The notes under the pieces are model-generated. The model ran no database searches. It saw nothing but the letters and a program-made list of their open reading frames with translations, and had not been told where the DNA came from. From the NCBI GenBank assembly GCA_003140095.1, contig PLIU01000083.1:20569-63534 (forward strand): a stretch of 42,966 bases of DNA. The letters run 5' to 3'. Both the position numbers and the translations under genes were made by a program. The DNA comes from Verrucomicrobiales bacterium. GTDB taxonomy: Bacteria > Verrucomicrobiota > Verrucomicrobiia > Limisphaerales > Palsa-1400. Shown here one piece after another: positions 17,154 to 25,968 of this stretch. How positions within the stretch are numbered: position 1 is the stretch's first letter; every line of letters starts with the position of its first letter.

Positions 17154-18190
17154 AATCCGCCGTTTTCCAGCGCGCCCAACAGTTGGGCTTTGATGATTGC
17201 CGCTTCACCACGGCCCGCCCGCCCCAACACGCCGCCCAATTTCAACGCTGGCTTCAGGCCGGCCGGCACGGCCAGATGGATTACCTGGCCCGCAACGCCC
17301 ACAAACGCATCGACCCCGCCCAAGTCCTGGCCGCCGCCAAAACGATCATTACCCTGGCCGCAAGTTATGCCCCGCCATCGGCCGAGGGCCGGCCGTGCGC
17401 GGTAGCGGCGGGGGAAATCGCGCGTTACGCAAGGTTCGGTGATTATCACGAGGTTCTGGGCGACCGGCTCAAAGATTTGGCGGCGTTCGTCAATTCTCTC
17501 GGCCAGGACGCCCGCTCGTTGTGGTATGTCGATACCGGACCGTTGTTGGAACGCGATCTGGCGGAACGGGCCGGACTGGGGTTCATCGGCAAACACACCA
17601 ATCTCATCAGCCGCAAATTGGGCAATTGGATTTTTCTCTCGGAAATCATTACCACGCTGGAGTTGGAGGCCGATGCGCCCGAAAAGAACCGCTGCGGCTC
17701 CTGCCGCCGCTGCATCGACGCGTGCCCGACGGCGGCCATCACCGCGCCATTCCAACTGGATGCGCGCCGGTGCATTTCCTACCTGACCATTGAGTTGAAA
17801 GGGGCGATTCCCGAGGCTTTGCGCCCGCTGATCGGCAACCGGATTTACGGTTGCGACGATTGCCTGGCGGTGTGTCCCTGGAACCGTTTTGCCCGGCAAG
17901 GGGCGCTGATGCGTCCCCATTACCGCCCGGACCTGGCGGCGCCGGATTTGATCGAACTGCTCTCCCTGGACGAAGCGGCCTTTAAGCGACGATTCGCCGG
18001 GACACCCATCCGGCGGGCCAAACGACGCGGATTGCTCCGAAACGTGTGCGTGGCGCTGGGAAACTGCGGGGATCAAGGGGCGTTGCCGGCGCTGGAGCGG
18101 GCCGCCGCGGACGCCGAACCGCTGGTGGCGGAGCACGCTTGGTGGGCCATCGCGCAAATCCAGGCCGGCAGGGCCAAAGGCGGATTCTGA
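17150..18190 (+). CDS. queG: Epoxyqueuosine reductase
   Basis: Cobalamin- and iron-sulphur-dependent enzyme that reduces epoxyqueuosine to queuosine in tRNA, the last step of queuosine synthesis. The 346-residue protein has the QueG N-terminal region (AQQLGFDDCRF, GQMDYLARN), the conserved DTGPLLERDLAERAGLGFIG segment, and two ferredoxin-like cysteine clusters, CGSCRRCIDACP from Cys182 and CDDCLAVCPWN from Cys235. The tail (LGNCGDQGALPALERA) is HEAT-like. The start is the GTG overlapping the aroK stop (GTGA); the longer frame from 16928 lies inside aroK and is rejected. Confidence 0.92.
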   Translation: MKSAVFQRAQQLGFDDCRFTTARPPQHAAQFQRWLQAGRHGQMDYLARNAHKRIDPAQVLAAAKTIITLAASYAPPSAEGRPCAVAAGEIARYARFGDYHEVLGDRLKDLAAFVNSLGQDARSLWYVDTGPLLERDLAERAGLGFIGKHTNLISRKLGNWIFLSEIITTLELEADAPEKNRCGSCRRCIDACPTAAITAPFQLDARRCISYLTIELKGAIPEALRPLIGNRIYGCDDCLAVCPWNRFARQGALMRPHYRPDLAAPDLIELLSLDEAAFKRRFAGTPIRRAKRRGLLRNVCVALGNCGDQGALPALERAAADAEPLVAEHAWWAIAQIQAGRAKGGF

Positions 18191-18202
18191 GAGATTTTTT
18201 GC

Positions 18203-18231
18203 TTGCCTCGCCGGGCGGATGCGTCTATGTT
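18203..18231 (+). promoter_or_regulatory. Putative tRNA-Val promoter
   Basis: TTGCCT (18203-18208) and TATGTT (18226-18231), spaced by 17 bases, lie 13 bases upstream of the tRNA. A 7-base inverted repeat, CTTGCCT (18202-18208) and AGGCAAG (18234-18240), brackets the -10, so this stretch might instead fold in the queG transcript. Confidence 0.35.
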
Positions 18232-18244
18232 CAAGGCAAGCGAG

Positions 18245-18319
18245 GCGCGGTTAGCTCAGTGGTAGAGCATCACCTTGACACGGTGGGGGTCACAGGTTCA
18301 AGCCCTGTATCGCGCACCA
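18245..18319 (+). tRNA. tRNA-Val (anticodon GAC)
   Basis: A full cloverleaf is visible: 7-bp acceptor stem GCGCGGT with ATCGCGC (one G-U pair), D stem GCTC/GAGC, anticodon stem TCACC/GGTGG around loop TTGACAC (anticodon GAC), 5-base variable loop, T stem ACAGG/CCTGT around TTCAAGC, discriminator A and encoded CCA. Confidence 0.97.
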
Positions 18320-18377
18320 TCTGAAAAGGAGGAAAGTTTTGACAACGCAGAAAAAAACGTTAAAATAAGGAAAAGCT

Positions 18378-19154
18378 ATGTTTACGAGACAATTACACAC
18401 GCCGCGCGGCCCAAAGGCGGGCTTCACATTGATTGAATTGCTGGTGGTCATTGCCATCATCGGAATCCTGGCCGCTTTGCTGTTGCCGGCGTTGGGCAAA
18501 GCCAAGATCAATGCGCAACGAAAAGTCTGTCAAACCGAGGCCCTTGGTTTGGTCAGCGCCATCACGACTTACTACTCGACCTACAGCCGGCTGCCGACAT
18601 CGACCAACGCGGTCAATGCGGTGGCCGGCACACCCAATGATTTTACCTTTGGCACGGCTGGGACCCTCAGCGGCGCCGAACTCGTGAACCCGTTAACAGC
18701 CTTGATAGGCGCCTCCAGCGGCATCATCACTTCAAATGAATCGCAGAAGTATCAAAACAACAACTCCGAAGTGATTGCGATTCTGCGCGATGATGCTTTT
18801 TACCCCGAGTACGCCACCAACGGCAGCCAACATCTGGGGCATATCTATAATCCCCAACAAACGTCCCTTTACACGGGACATACGGCGCAAGGCACCAGCA
18901 GCCCTGGCATTGGGACGGACGAGGTCCTGCGCGACCCTTGGGGACTTCCCTACATCGTCTCGGTTGACCTTAGTGGCGACGGCCGCGTTCTCGACGAATA
19001 TCTGAATGCAATGAATCAGAAGCAATTCCCCGGCAGCGCACCTCTTTATATCCCAGGAGAGGCTGTTGTCTGGTCGCTCGGCCCAACCATGAAAATTAAC
19101 TTCGGCCTCCCCATGAACAACGTGTTCAACAAATACATGGTGACCAGTTATTAA
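18378..19154 (+). CDS. Prepilin-type pseudopilin, GspG-like
   Basis: A 258-residue protein with a prepilin leader ending in Gly before [20 protein letters not shown], the methylated hydrophobic helix of type II secretion pseudopilins. The C-terminal half has RDPWGLPYIVSVD and DLSGDGRVLDEY, which recall the major pseudopilin GspG 'DPWG.PY' and Ca-binding end. It is longer than GspG (about 140 aa) because of a roughly 100-residue Thr/Asn-rich insert. An AAGG ribosome-binding site precedes the ATG. Stand-alone, with no secretion operon nearby. Confidence 0.85.
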   Translation: MFTRQLHTPRGPKAGFTLIELLVVIAIIGILAALLLPALGKAKINAQRKVCQTEALGLVSAITTYYSTYSRLPTSTNAVNAVAGTPNDFTFGTAGTLSGAELVNPLTALIGASSGIITSNESQKYQNNNSEVIAILRDDAFYPEYATNGSQHLGHIYNPQQTSLYTGHTAQGTSSPGIGTDEVLRDPWGLPYIVSVDLSGDGRVLDEYLNAMNQKQFPGSAPLYIPGEAVVWSLGPTMKINFGLPMNNVFNKYMVTSY

Positions 19155-19232
19155 TGAGCGCGGCGATATTTTCTTGGTGACATTTTCCTTGTTGCATGGC
19201 GGAGGCTTTTCGTGTTCCTTTGCTGGGCGAAC

Positions 19233-19778
19233 ATGGCCGTTAAACTGTCAACATTGTCCATTTGCCTGGGTCTTTTTTCTGCCGCGCTCAATTTGATTGG
19301 GCTGATTAGTCCCGCCCGGTTCGGCACCGGCTTGCGCAAATTCCCGCGCTCCATCCCCGCGGGCTGGGTCCTTACTCTCGCCGGGACGGCGTGGTTCATC
19401 TGGATCGTCCACCACGAATCGTTGGCCGATTTTGAATCGCTCAAGCCGCTTCTGTTCACCCTCTTTGTTGGCGTCGGGCTAGGGACTTGCTTTTTTGTGC
19501 AGGATTTTCTGGCGGTGCGCGGATTGTCCGTTCTGCTCCTGCTGCTGGGGAAGTTGATGGTCGATGCGGAACGCTGGGCGGCCAGCGAATGGCGTCTGGT
19601 CATCGCGGTGTGGGCATACGCGATGGTGCTGTGCGGGATGTGGTTCACCATCTCGCCCTGGCGCATGCGCGATCTGGTCTATTGGGGGACCGCGAATGAA
19701 AGCCGCATCCGCGTCACCAGCGCGGTCCGCTTCGCTTTTGGAATTTTCGTGGCCGCGCTGGGCTTCACCGTGTTTTAG
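19233..19778 (+). CDS. Five-helix membrane protein, unknown
   Basis: A 181-residue hydrophobic protein with about five membrane segments (LSICLGLFSAALNLIGLI, AGWVLTLAGTAWFIWIV, LLFTLFVGVGLGTCFFV, RLVIAVWAYAMVLCGMWF, FAFGIFVAALGFTVF). No catalytic motif is seen. An ATG seven codons upstream would add MFLCWAN, so the start at 19233 is a choice. It converges on the cyclase gene with three bases between the stops. I recognise no family. Confidence 0.65.
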   Translation: MAVKLSTLSICLGLFSAALNLIGLISPARFGTGLRKFPRSIPAGWVLTLAGTAWFIWIVHHESLADFESLKPLLFTLFVGVGLGTCFFVQDFLAVRGLSVLLLLLGKLMVDAERWAASEWRLVIAVWAYAMVLCGMWFTISPWRMRDLVYWGTANESRIRVTSAVRFAFGIFVAALGFTVF

Positions 19779-19781
19779 CGC

Positions 19782-21842
19782 CTATTTATCCTTGAGTGTG
19801 ATGGCGCCGTTCCATTCCGGCGGCAAGGCGGCGGCGGCGCGCAGTTCCTGGATTTGTTCGAGGTAAAATTGCGCCGGACCGTCTTGCGGGCTGATTTCCT
19901 GGACGCGGCGAAAGGCTGCTTCCGCGCCGGCGAAATCCTGTTTGGCGAACTTCTCCAGCGCGGCCGCGAAGCGTTCCCGCAATGGGCGCGACTCGGCCTC
20001 CTTTTCCAGGAAGGCGGTTAATTCATAAACCGCGACCGCCTTCTCGAACCCTTTCAATCGAAACAACCCCAGGTAGCGCGTCACCAGGCGCGAAGCGACC
20101 TCCTTCTGCGTCTCGCCGGTGAGCAGGACGCGCGTGCCCAAATACTTGTTCAACCCCTCCATGCGGGCAGCGAGATTGATGTTTTCGCCGATGCCGGTGT
20201 AATCGAAGCGCTGGTCGCTGCCGAAATTGCCCACATTGGCCACGCCTGTGTGCAGCCCCAGGCGGGTGATCAATTCGCGCCCGTTGATGCGCTGGGCGCT
20301 GAGCGCGCAAAAGCGCAAAGCCGCCTCGCACGCGCGGTAGGCATGGTCCGCCTGGGGGTCGGGCGCGTTCCAGAAGGAGAAAATCCCGTCGCCGAGGTAC
20401 TTGACCACCGTGCCATCGGTGGCGTGGATGCAATTTTGCACGGCGCTTTGGAAGTAGGCGTTCATCAGGCGGGCCAGTTCATCGGAATCCATGCCCTCGG
20501 CAATGGCGCTGAAGTCGGCGATGTCGGTGAACAGAATGGTCAATAATTGTTTTTTCGCGCCCGGCTTCATCAGTTGGGGGTTGGCGGCGAATTTTTTGAC
20601 CAGCTTGGGGGACAAATAAAGCGCCAGGGATTGCTCGATGAGTCTCTTTTCGACATGGAGACGCACCGAGTTATAGGTGACGGCCCAGACGATGGCGACA
20701 GGGATTTGCACCGCCACCACGATGAGCCATGGGAACCAGTAATGATAGCGGTCAAAGGCGTAATAGTCGGCGTAGGCAATGGGCAAGATGGGGAGCAATC
20801 CAAAGACCACGGCCCAGAGGGGACGGCACAGCACCAAGCCAACGCCGAAGAGAATACCGAAAGCGATGATCAGGACGCGATTGACCCACCATGGAAACTC
20901 TCGCAAGTAATCGCCCCGAATGAGATTAAGGAAGGCCGTGGCGTGGATGGCCACCCCAGGCATCCACTTATCATCGGGGAGGTAGGAAAAAGGCGTCGAA
21001 TACTCGTCTTTGCGGTAAGGAGCGAGCCGTGTTTGAAGCTTTGCGCCAACGAAAACGACCTTATTGCGGAAAAATCCGGCTGGCACATTCGGATCGTTTT
21101 CCGCGACGGCCTTGTAGAGGCTGACCAACGGCAGGGCGTATTCTGGACCGTAATAGTTCATCCAGAACGGCGTGTCGCGCAGGCTGTTGCTTTCATTGAA
21201 GGAAGGCCTGACTAGCAACGCTGTGGACCACGCCAAAGTATTGGTCTGCTCGTTGGGAATAGTGGGCTTGTATTGGCGTATGTACTCCCCCTCCTCTGGA
21301 AACAGCGCGGACGCGCCGATGTCCACGGCATGTTCATTAAACAATTGCAAAGGAGGCGTAAATTTGCTCCCGGCCTGTTCCGCACTCCGTCCAGCGTAAT
21401 AGGCGATGCTCCAATCGCACGCAATAATGACCTTCCCGTTTTCGCTCATGGCATCCGCGAATTGCTGGTCGGTGACCGGGTCCAGGGCGTCGCTGAAGAC
21501 AATGTCAAATACAACGGCGCCGGCCCCGTCCGCTGTCAATCGTTTGAGGAGCTTGGCAAGTATGGCGCGGCTCCACGGTTCCGTATATTTCTGGTGCAGT
21601 TGCTCGTACGACGCATCATCCAGATAAACCATTGCGACCTCGTTTGGATACACCGTTGGGCGCCAGGCAAAGGGCAAATCGTAGCTGGCGGCCTGAATAT
21701 CGTGTCCCAGAGAGGTCGTCAACAATATGATTCCCAACCCCGCGGAAAGAACCACGCCGCCGAGGAGGCCGGGGGCCTTGGCCCACGCGCCGCGGCACAC
21801 CGCGGCGAGCCGGGAACCCAATGTTTTTCTTTCATCAGACAA
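19782..21842 (-). CDS. CHASE2-domain class III adenylate cyclase
   Basis: A 686-residue membrane signalling protein that would make cAMP in response to an extracytoplasmic cue. An N-terminal helix (about residues 26-46) leads into a periplasmic CHASE2 domain (about 50-330; VAMVYLDDASYEQL, VVFDIVFSD, FVGAKLQT). Three membrane helices follow (WWVNRVLIIAFGILF onward), then the cyclase domain from about residue 430: metal-binding Asp in LFTDIADFS and YLGDGIFSF, adenine-selecting Lys in VVKYLGDG and Asp in FDYTGIGENIN, and transition-state Asn and Arg in NINLAARME. All key residues are present, so it should be active on ATP. The last 70 residues look TPR-like. It lies 32 bases downstream of the FecR fusion gene. 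Confidence 0.93.
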   Translation of the reverse strand: MSDERKTLGSRLAAVCRGAWAKAPGLLGGVVLSAGLGIILLTTSLGHDIQAASYDLPFAWRPTVYPNEVAMVYLDDASYEQLHQKYTEPWSRAILAKLLKRLTADGAGAVVFDIVFSDALDPVTDQQFADAMSENGKVIIACDWSIAYYAGRSAEQAGSKFTPPLQLFNEHAVDIGASALFPEEGEYIRQYKPTIPNEQTNTLAWSTALLVRPSFNESNSLRDTPFWMNYYGPEYALPLVSLYKAVAENDPNVPAGFFRNKVVFVGAKLQTRLAPYRKDEYSTPFSYLPDDKWMPGVAIHATAFLNLIRGDYLREFPWWVNRVLIIAFGILFGVGLVLCRPLWAVVFGLLPILPIAYADYYAFDRYHYWFPWLIVVAVQIPVAIVWAVTYNSVRLHVEKRLIEQSLALYLSPKLVKKFAANPQLMKPGAKKQLLTILFTDIADFSAIAEGMDSDELARLMNAYFQSAVQNCIHATDGTVVKYLGDGIFSFWNAPDPQADHAYRACEAALRFCALSAQRINGRELITRLGLHTGVANVGNFGSDQRFDYTGIGENINLAARMEGLNKYLGTRVLLTGETQKEVASRLVTRYLGLFRLKGFEKAVAVYELTAFLEKEAESRPLRERFAAALEKFAKQDFAGAEAAFRRVQEISPQDGPAQFYLEQIQELRAAAALPPEWNGAITLKDK

Positions 21843-21874
21843 GGCGGGGCCAAGTTTAGCCCGGCGGCGCGAGA

Positions 21875-24800
21875 TTAGAAATTAAATTTCAAGCTCGCCA
21901 CGAACGTTCGGGTGTGGGCTTGTTCCAGGAAGTACGTGACCGGGTCAATATGATAATCCTGGTTGCCTATATTGACCACGCCCACGGACAGTTCGACGTG
22001 GCGATGCGGGAACCGGTAACCGGCGTAAAAGTTGAACTGGCAGAAGCTGTCGCCGCCCTCGCCCGGCAGGGTGTTGCACTGGTCCCACCAGTTGGCCTGC
22101 AACTGGCTGAAAAAGCCGCACGGCGCGGCAAAATTGCCGAACAGGCTCACTTCGTTGAGCGTGGAGTTTTCATGCAGGTCGTAAAGTTGGGGATCGCTGG
22201 TCCCCGGCGGCAAGGCCAAGTGCGTGGACAGATCCACGAACGTGAGGCTGTAGCGCGCTCCGACGGAAAGCTCCTTGCCGATCAATTGGCTGACGCTGAC
22301 AAACGCGTCCTTCTCCTGAAAATTCTGCGCCTGGGGCAAATCGGCCACTCCCGTCGGCACCGGAATGGGCGAGCCGGACCAAGCGCCGATAAGCTGGTTG
22401 CCTTTGGAAGTGAGCAGTTGCGCCTCGACGTCCAGATAGGTTCCGGTCGGGAACTTGTGCTCGGCGCCGAGCCCCCACGTTTCAAATTGCGTGGCGGGCG
22501 GAGTGCCGAACTCGGCCGATTCGGGAATGAGGCTGCGAAAGACCTGGTTGAAACCAGCCACTTCGCTCGGTTCTATCGAGGTGCTGCCGTCATTGAGCAG
22601 GCCGCTCATGGAGCGGGTGAAATCGGCGCGCAGGCGGGTGCCGTCCGGCGCCGTCCAATCCACTCCAGCCTTGGGCGAGAGGCGCGCTCGCTCATCTTCC
22701 TGGCTGGAGAGCGGCGGAGAATCGACGTTGAGCGGGAAACGCTCCCAGTCATAGGCGCCGCCGGCGGTCAGCAGAAGCGAATCAAAAGGCCGCAATTGAT
22801 AATAAGTGTAGAAGCTGGCGCGCTCGAAATCCCCTCGCACTTGCGCCAGCGTCGGCAGCGGCTGCGGAGGCGTGACGCTGATAAGCTCATCCATGGAACT
22901 GGAGGAATCCATGCCTTCGTGTTGATAACGCCCGCCGATGATGACGGTTTGCCAGTCGCTCTGATAAATGTGCTGGGCTTCGATGGAATTCAAATTCAGC
23001 GTGCGCGACAGGCTGCTTGTTCCCGGATAGGACTGCAGGTAGGGAGGCGAGGAGTAGGAAACCAACGGGGCGACGTCCTGCCCGTCGGTGGAAGTGAAAT
23101 GGTCTTGCAAATTGCGATAGAGGACCAAAGTCTGATTGCCGGTGCCCCAATCCCGGTGGTAGCCAGCCAGAACGTTCGGATCCTGGATCTCCTGCTCGCG
23201 CAAAGTGGGGTCGTAACCGGGCCGCGCGCCGCCCGGAATGAACTGTTCGGGCGTCTGGTAATTGTAATGTTCAAAAACATCGCCGGAATCCACTTCCGTC
23301 CTTTCCACTTCCGCGAACAAAGTATCCTTGGGGGAGATTTGGTATTTGAGCTTGACAGAAAAATCCGTGTTGTTGATGTCATTATTCGGCCGCCAGCCGG
23401 GGTCGCTGTAGTCGTAGGCATCCAACGAATAAGCGAGATTCCCGCTCGTGCCAAATTGGGAGGCGTTTTCGAGCCAGGCGCCGCGGCTGAAGAAGGTTGT
23501 TTGCGAGCTTATCCCAGCGCGGTCAGATTCAAATAGTTTCGAGTACTCCTGCTGGGAGATGTTCTGGGAGAGCACGCCCGCGCCGACCGGCGCCAGCAGA
23601 TTGGCCACCAGCAGTTCGTCCTCCCAAGGTGTCTGGTAGCGTAAGTTGGCATCCCTCGTGTCTCGCAGAGCATCGTAAGTGTCCGACAAGAACAAGTGGG
23701 CGGAATAATTGGCATAATCCTCCTGCACGGATTTGGCCGCCTCGCGCACGGCGACATCGCTCAGGCCGGCGTCCTGATAAATAAGCGCCAGGTTCGCGCT
23801 CCGCACCGCCGCGTCCTGGTCAAGCAAAAAGCCGGAGCGGAAGACCGCCCGGTTGTCGTTTAGGGATTGGGAATGCTCCAGGTCGTCGATAGCTTGGTTG
23901 ATGGAATTGCGCTGATCGTTGAGCAGAGCGGAGTAAAGCCAGGCGGTGGGATCGTTGGGATCCAGGCGCATGGCCAACGAGAGTTCGCGCGTCGCCAAAT
24001 GCGTGTTCCAGGTATAACGGAAAGGCTCGTCCATGCTCCAGGCCTTGCCCAGGTAGCTGCGCAAGAAGGCCCGGTTTGGTTCCAACGCCGCCGCCGTCTC
24101 CAAATCCTTGCGGCCTTCTTCGACTTGGTTCAGGCGTATGCGCACCAGGCCGCGGCCAAGCCAGCCGTTGGCCAGCGAACCGTCCGCGGCGATCGCCCTG
24201 TCAAAATAATCTCCCGCCGCCGCGATCTTGTTTTGCGCGCTTAAGGCGAAGCCGTTCAAGGCGAGGGCTTGCGCGTTGCGCGGCGAAAGTTCGAGGCTCC
24301 GCTTCAACGCCGCCAGGGCCGCCTCGGTGTGCCCGAAACTAAACTCCATTTCCGCCACCCGTTCCTGTGCAAAACCAAAGCCGGGCGCTTTGGCCGCCGC
24401 GCTCAAGGCCATGCTGCGCGCGCTTTTCAAGTCGCGTTGCGATTGGGCCTGATACGAGCCGGCCATCCACTCGGTGGCCAAGGTGCGCGGGGCGGGGCGA
24501 TGCCACGGCTCTTTCTTGACCGCGGCGATCATCTCCTTCAACGCGCCAGCCAGAGCCGCCGGGCGGCTTTCCCGGAACGACTGGCCCAACAACGACTGCG
24601 CGCCATCCACTTTCCCGGCGGCCAGCAGCAGCGCGGCTTTGTAAACCTGTTCGGATTCCGAAGGCGGTTGCCGGCCCTTTGGATACTGGGCCAGCGCCTC
24701 CAAAAGGTCCCCGCTGCGGTAGGCCGAGAGCGAGGCGGCCAGCGCCTCTTTGGTGTCGGGGCTGAGTTCCAACTCATCCAAGTCCAAGATGGCCGGGTAA

Positions 24801-25417
24801 TACAAAGTCCATTGAATGACGTTGATGGCGTTGAGGAGCGGGGACTTTTGCGGCGCCTGATTTTTTTCGACCACCGCCCGCTCTCCACTTTCCAGTTGAA
24901 TCGATCCTTGAGCATTGCTCAAGACCACCTGGCCATCCAGCAACGCCAGATCGGTGCGGCCGTTCTCATCGACGGCGAGGTTGAATTCCGTTCCGCGAAT
25001 GGCCCCCGACGAGGAGGGCGTTGCGAATTGCGTTTCGTTGGGCTTGTCCCGGTTGAAGAAATAAGTTGACCCCGTTTTAACTTCGATGGCGGCGTTCCGC
25101 TCCGCCTTGCTCGGTGGGCGGATGGACATGGTGGTCAATTCATACACTCGGATGAGGCTTAAATTGGAGAGGCGGACGGTGGCCCGGCTGTTCTTGCCGG
25201 TGCGGATTTGATCGCCTACGTGCAAAACCTGCGAAGCGTGGGCGGCGACAAAATTGGCGGTCCCGGTGGGAGCCACCTCCACCGTGCCCGAAACCATCAA
25301 CAGGACGGTTTCCTTAGGGGCGGAAGTCTTGTTTTGGGCAGAGACGTCGCTTGTCAACGACAGCAACGCCGCGAAAACCAGCCCCCCAAACTTCCGCCTG
25401 TAAATGAGACCGATCAT
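21875..25417 (-). CDS. FecR-TPR-outer-membrane-barrel fusion protein
   Basis: An 1180-residue exported protein. Residues 1-27 are a signal peptide (FAALLSLTSDVSAQ). Residues about 37-195 are a FecR domain (VLHVGDQIRTGKNSRATVRL, SGAIRGTEFNLAVDE, LLDGQVVL). From about 225 to 640 there are TPR-like helices (AALAALKRSLELSPRNAQAL, WLGRGLVRIRLNQVEEGRKD). From about 650 to the end, amphipathic strands form a TonB-receptor-like beta-barrel, ending in Phe (TFVASLKFNF), the usual outer-membrane insertion signal. No TonB box or plug is evident. It is the first gene of an operon with the CHASE2 cyclase. FecR-type domains and CHASE2 cyclases often co-occur, but this three-part fusion is unusual. Possibly a sensor or export pore; the function is inferred. 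Confidence 0.85.
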   Translation of the reverse strand: MIGLIYRRKFGGLVFAALLSLTSDVSAQNKTSAPKETVLLMVSGTVEVAPTGTANFVAAHASQVLHVGDQIRTGKNSRATVRLSNLSLIRVYELTTMSIRPPSKAERNAAIEVKTGSTYFFNRDKPNETQFATPSSSGAIRGTEFNLAVDENGRTDLALLDGQVVLSNAQGSIQLESGERAVVEKNQAPQKSPLLNAINVIQWTLYYPAILDLDELELSPDTKEALAASLSAYRSGDLLEALAQYPKGRQPPSESEQVYKAALLLAAGKVDGAQSLLGQSFRESRPAALAGALKEMIAAVKKEPWHRPAPRTLATEWMAGSYQAQSQRDLKSARSMALSAAAKAPGFGFAQERVAEMEFSFGHTEAALAALKRSLELSPRNAQALALNGFALSAQNKIAAAGDYFDRAIAADGSLANGWLGRGLVRIRLNQVEEGRKDLETAAALEPNRAFLRSYLGKAWSMDEPFRYTWNTHLATRELSLAMRLDPNDPTAWLYSALLNDQRNSINQAIDDLEHSQSLNDNRAVFRSGFLLDQDAAVRSANLALIYQDAGLSDVAVREAAKSVQEDYANYSAHLFLSDTYDALRDTRDANLRYQTPWEDELLVANLLAPVGAGVLSQNISQQEYSKLFESDRAGISSQTTFFSRGAWLENASQFGTSGNLAYSLDAYDYSDPGWRPNNDINNTDFSVKLKYQISPKDTLFAEVERTEVDSGDVFEHYNYQTPEQFIPGGARPGYDPTLREQEIQDPNVLAGYHRDWGTGNQTLVLYRNLQDHFTSTDGQDVAPLVSYSSPPYLQSYPGTSSLSRTLNLNSIEAQHIYQSDWQTVIIGGRYQHEGMDSSSSMDELISVTPPQPLPTLAQVRGDFERASFYTYYQLRPFDSLLLTAGGAYDWERFPLNVDSPPLSSQEDERARLSPKAGVDWTAPDGTRLRADFTRSMSGLLNDGSTSIEPSEVAGFNQVFRSLIPESAEFGTPPATQFETWGLGAEHKFPTGTYLDVEAQLLTSKGNQLIGAWSGSPIPVPTGVADLPQAQNFQEKDAFVSVSQLIGKELSVGARYSLTFVDLSTHLALPPGTSDPQLYDLHENSTLNEVSLFGNFAAPCGFFSQLQANWWDQCNTLPGEGGDSFCQFNFYAGYRFPHRHVELSVGVVNIGNQDYHIDPVTYFLEQAHTRTFVASLKFNF

Positions 25418-25968
25418 CAGGTATGTTTCGAGTCAAAGCGAGCCCTCGGCGCTGCGGCCCGCGTAAGCAAGCAAGAGCACCCAATCGGGTTTGTCCGTCG
25501 CGTTTTTGACAATGCGGCTTTATAGAGCAAATTTCAAACCAACCGCGCCGCCAGCGCAAATATTTGCAGGACAACCACATCTGAATAGCCAGCAGGCGGA
25601 GCAGTTCGGCGTGAATCCTGACCAGCTTGGCGGCGGCATTGCTTGCTCCAATCGTTGGGGTTCGACAACAAAGTCGTATTGGGCGGGTTGGGATCAACCT
25701 CCTCGCCTCGGATTCTTCGACGAAAGCGACGGGAGCTGTCGCCACGCACGGGTTGCGCCATAATGAGGAACGCATTTTAACATTATTTTTGGCCGGCAAA
25801 TGGATTGAAGTGGGCATGGAATTTGGATAAGAACCAAAACGCATGATTTCATGAAATGGTCACAAAAAGGTGAAGCGGATCTATTTGCCGAAGCTGGGCA
25901 GCTTTGGCCTGTCGCGCCGTCGTCAAGCCGAGCCCGCAAGGTGGTTCGGGAGGCTTAAATTCCGGGTT
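25418..25968. other. Gene-poor gap of about 550 bases
   Basis: Between the divergent FecR fusion and Fpg/Nei genes I find no convincing gene, RNA or repeat. The frames that stay open on either strand lack starts, homology and sensible composition. The region should hold the promoters of both genes, but I cannot pick out a -35/-10 pair with confidence. Confidence 0.5.

Noticed and set aside
18202-18240. queG terminator made of the CTTGCCT/AGGCAAG inverted repeat
   Set aside because: The loop is 25 bases and there is no T run after it; overlap with the likely tRNA promoter is the simpler reading.
21914-23536. A 540-codon open frame on the plus strand
   Set aside because: It lies wholly antisense to the FecR fusion gene. 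Its translation has no recognisable domain and the Arg/Ala/Gly-rich composition of a GC-rich shadow frame.
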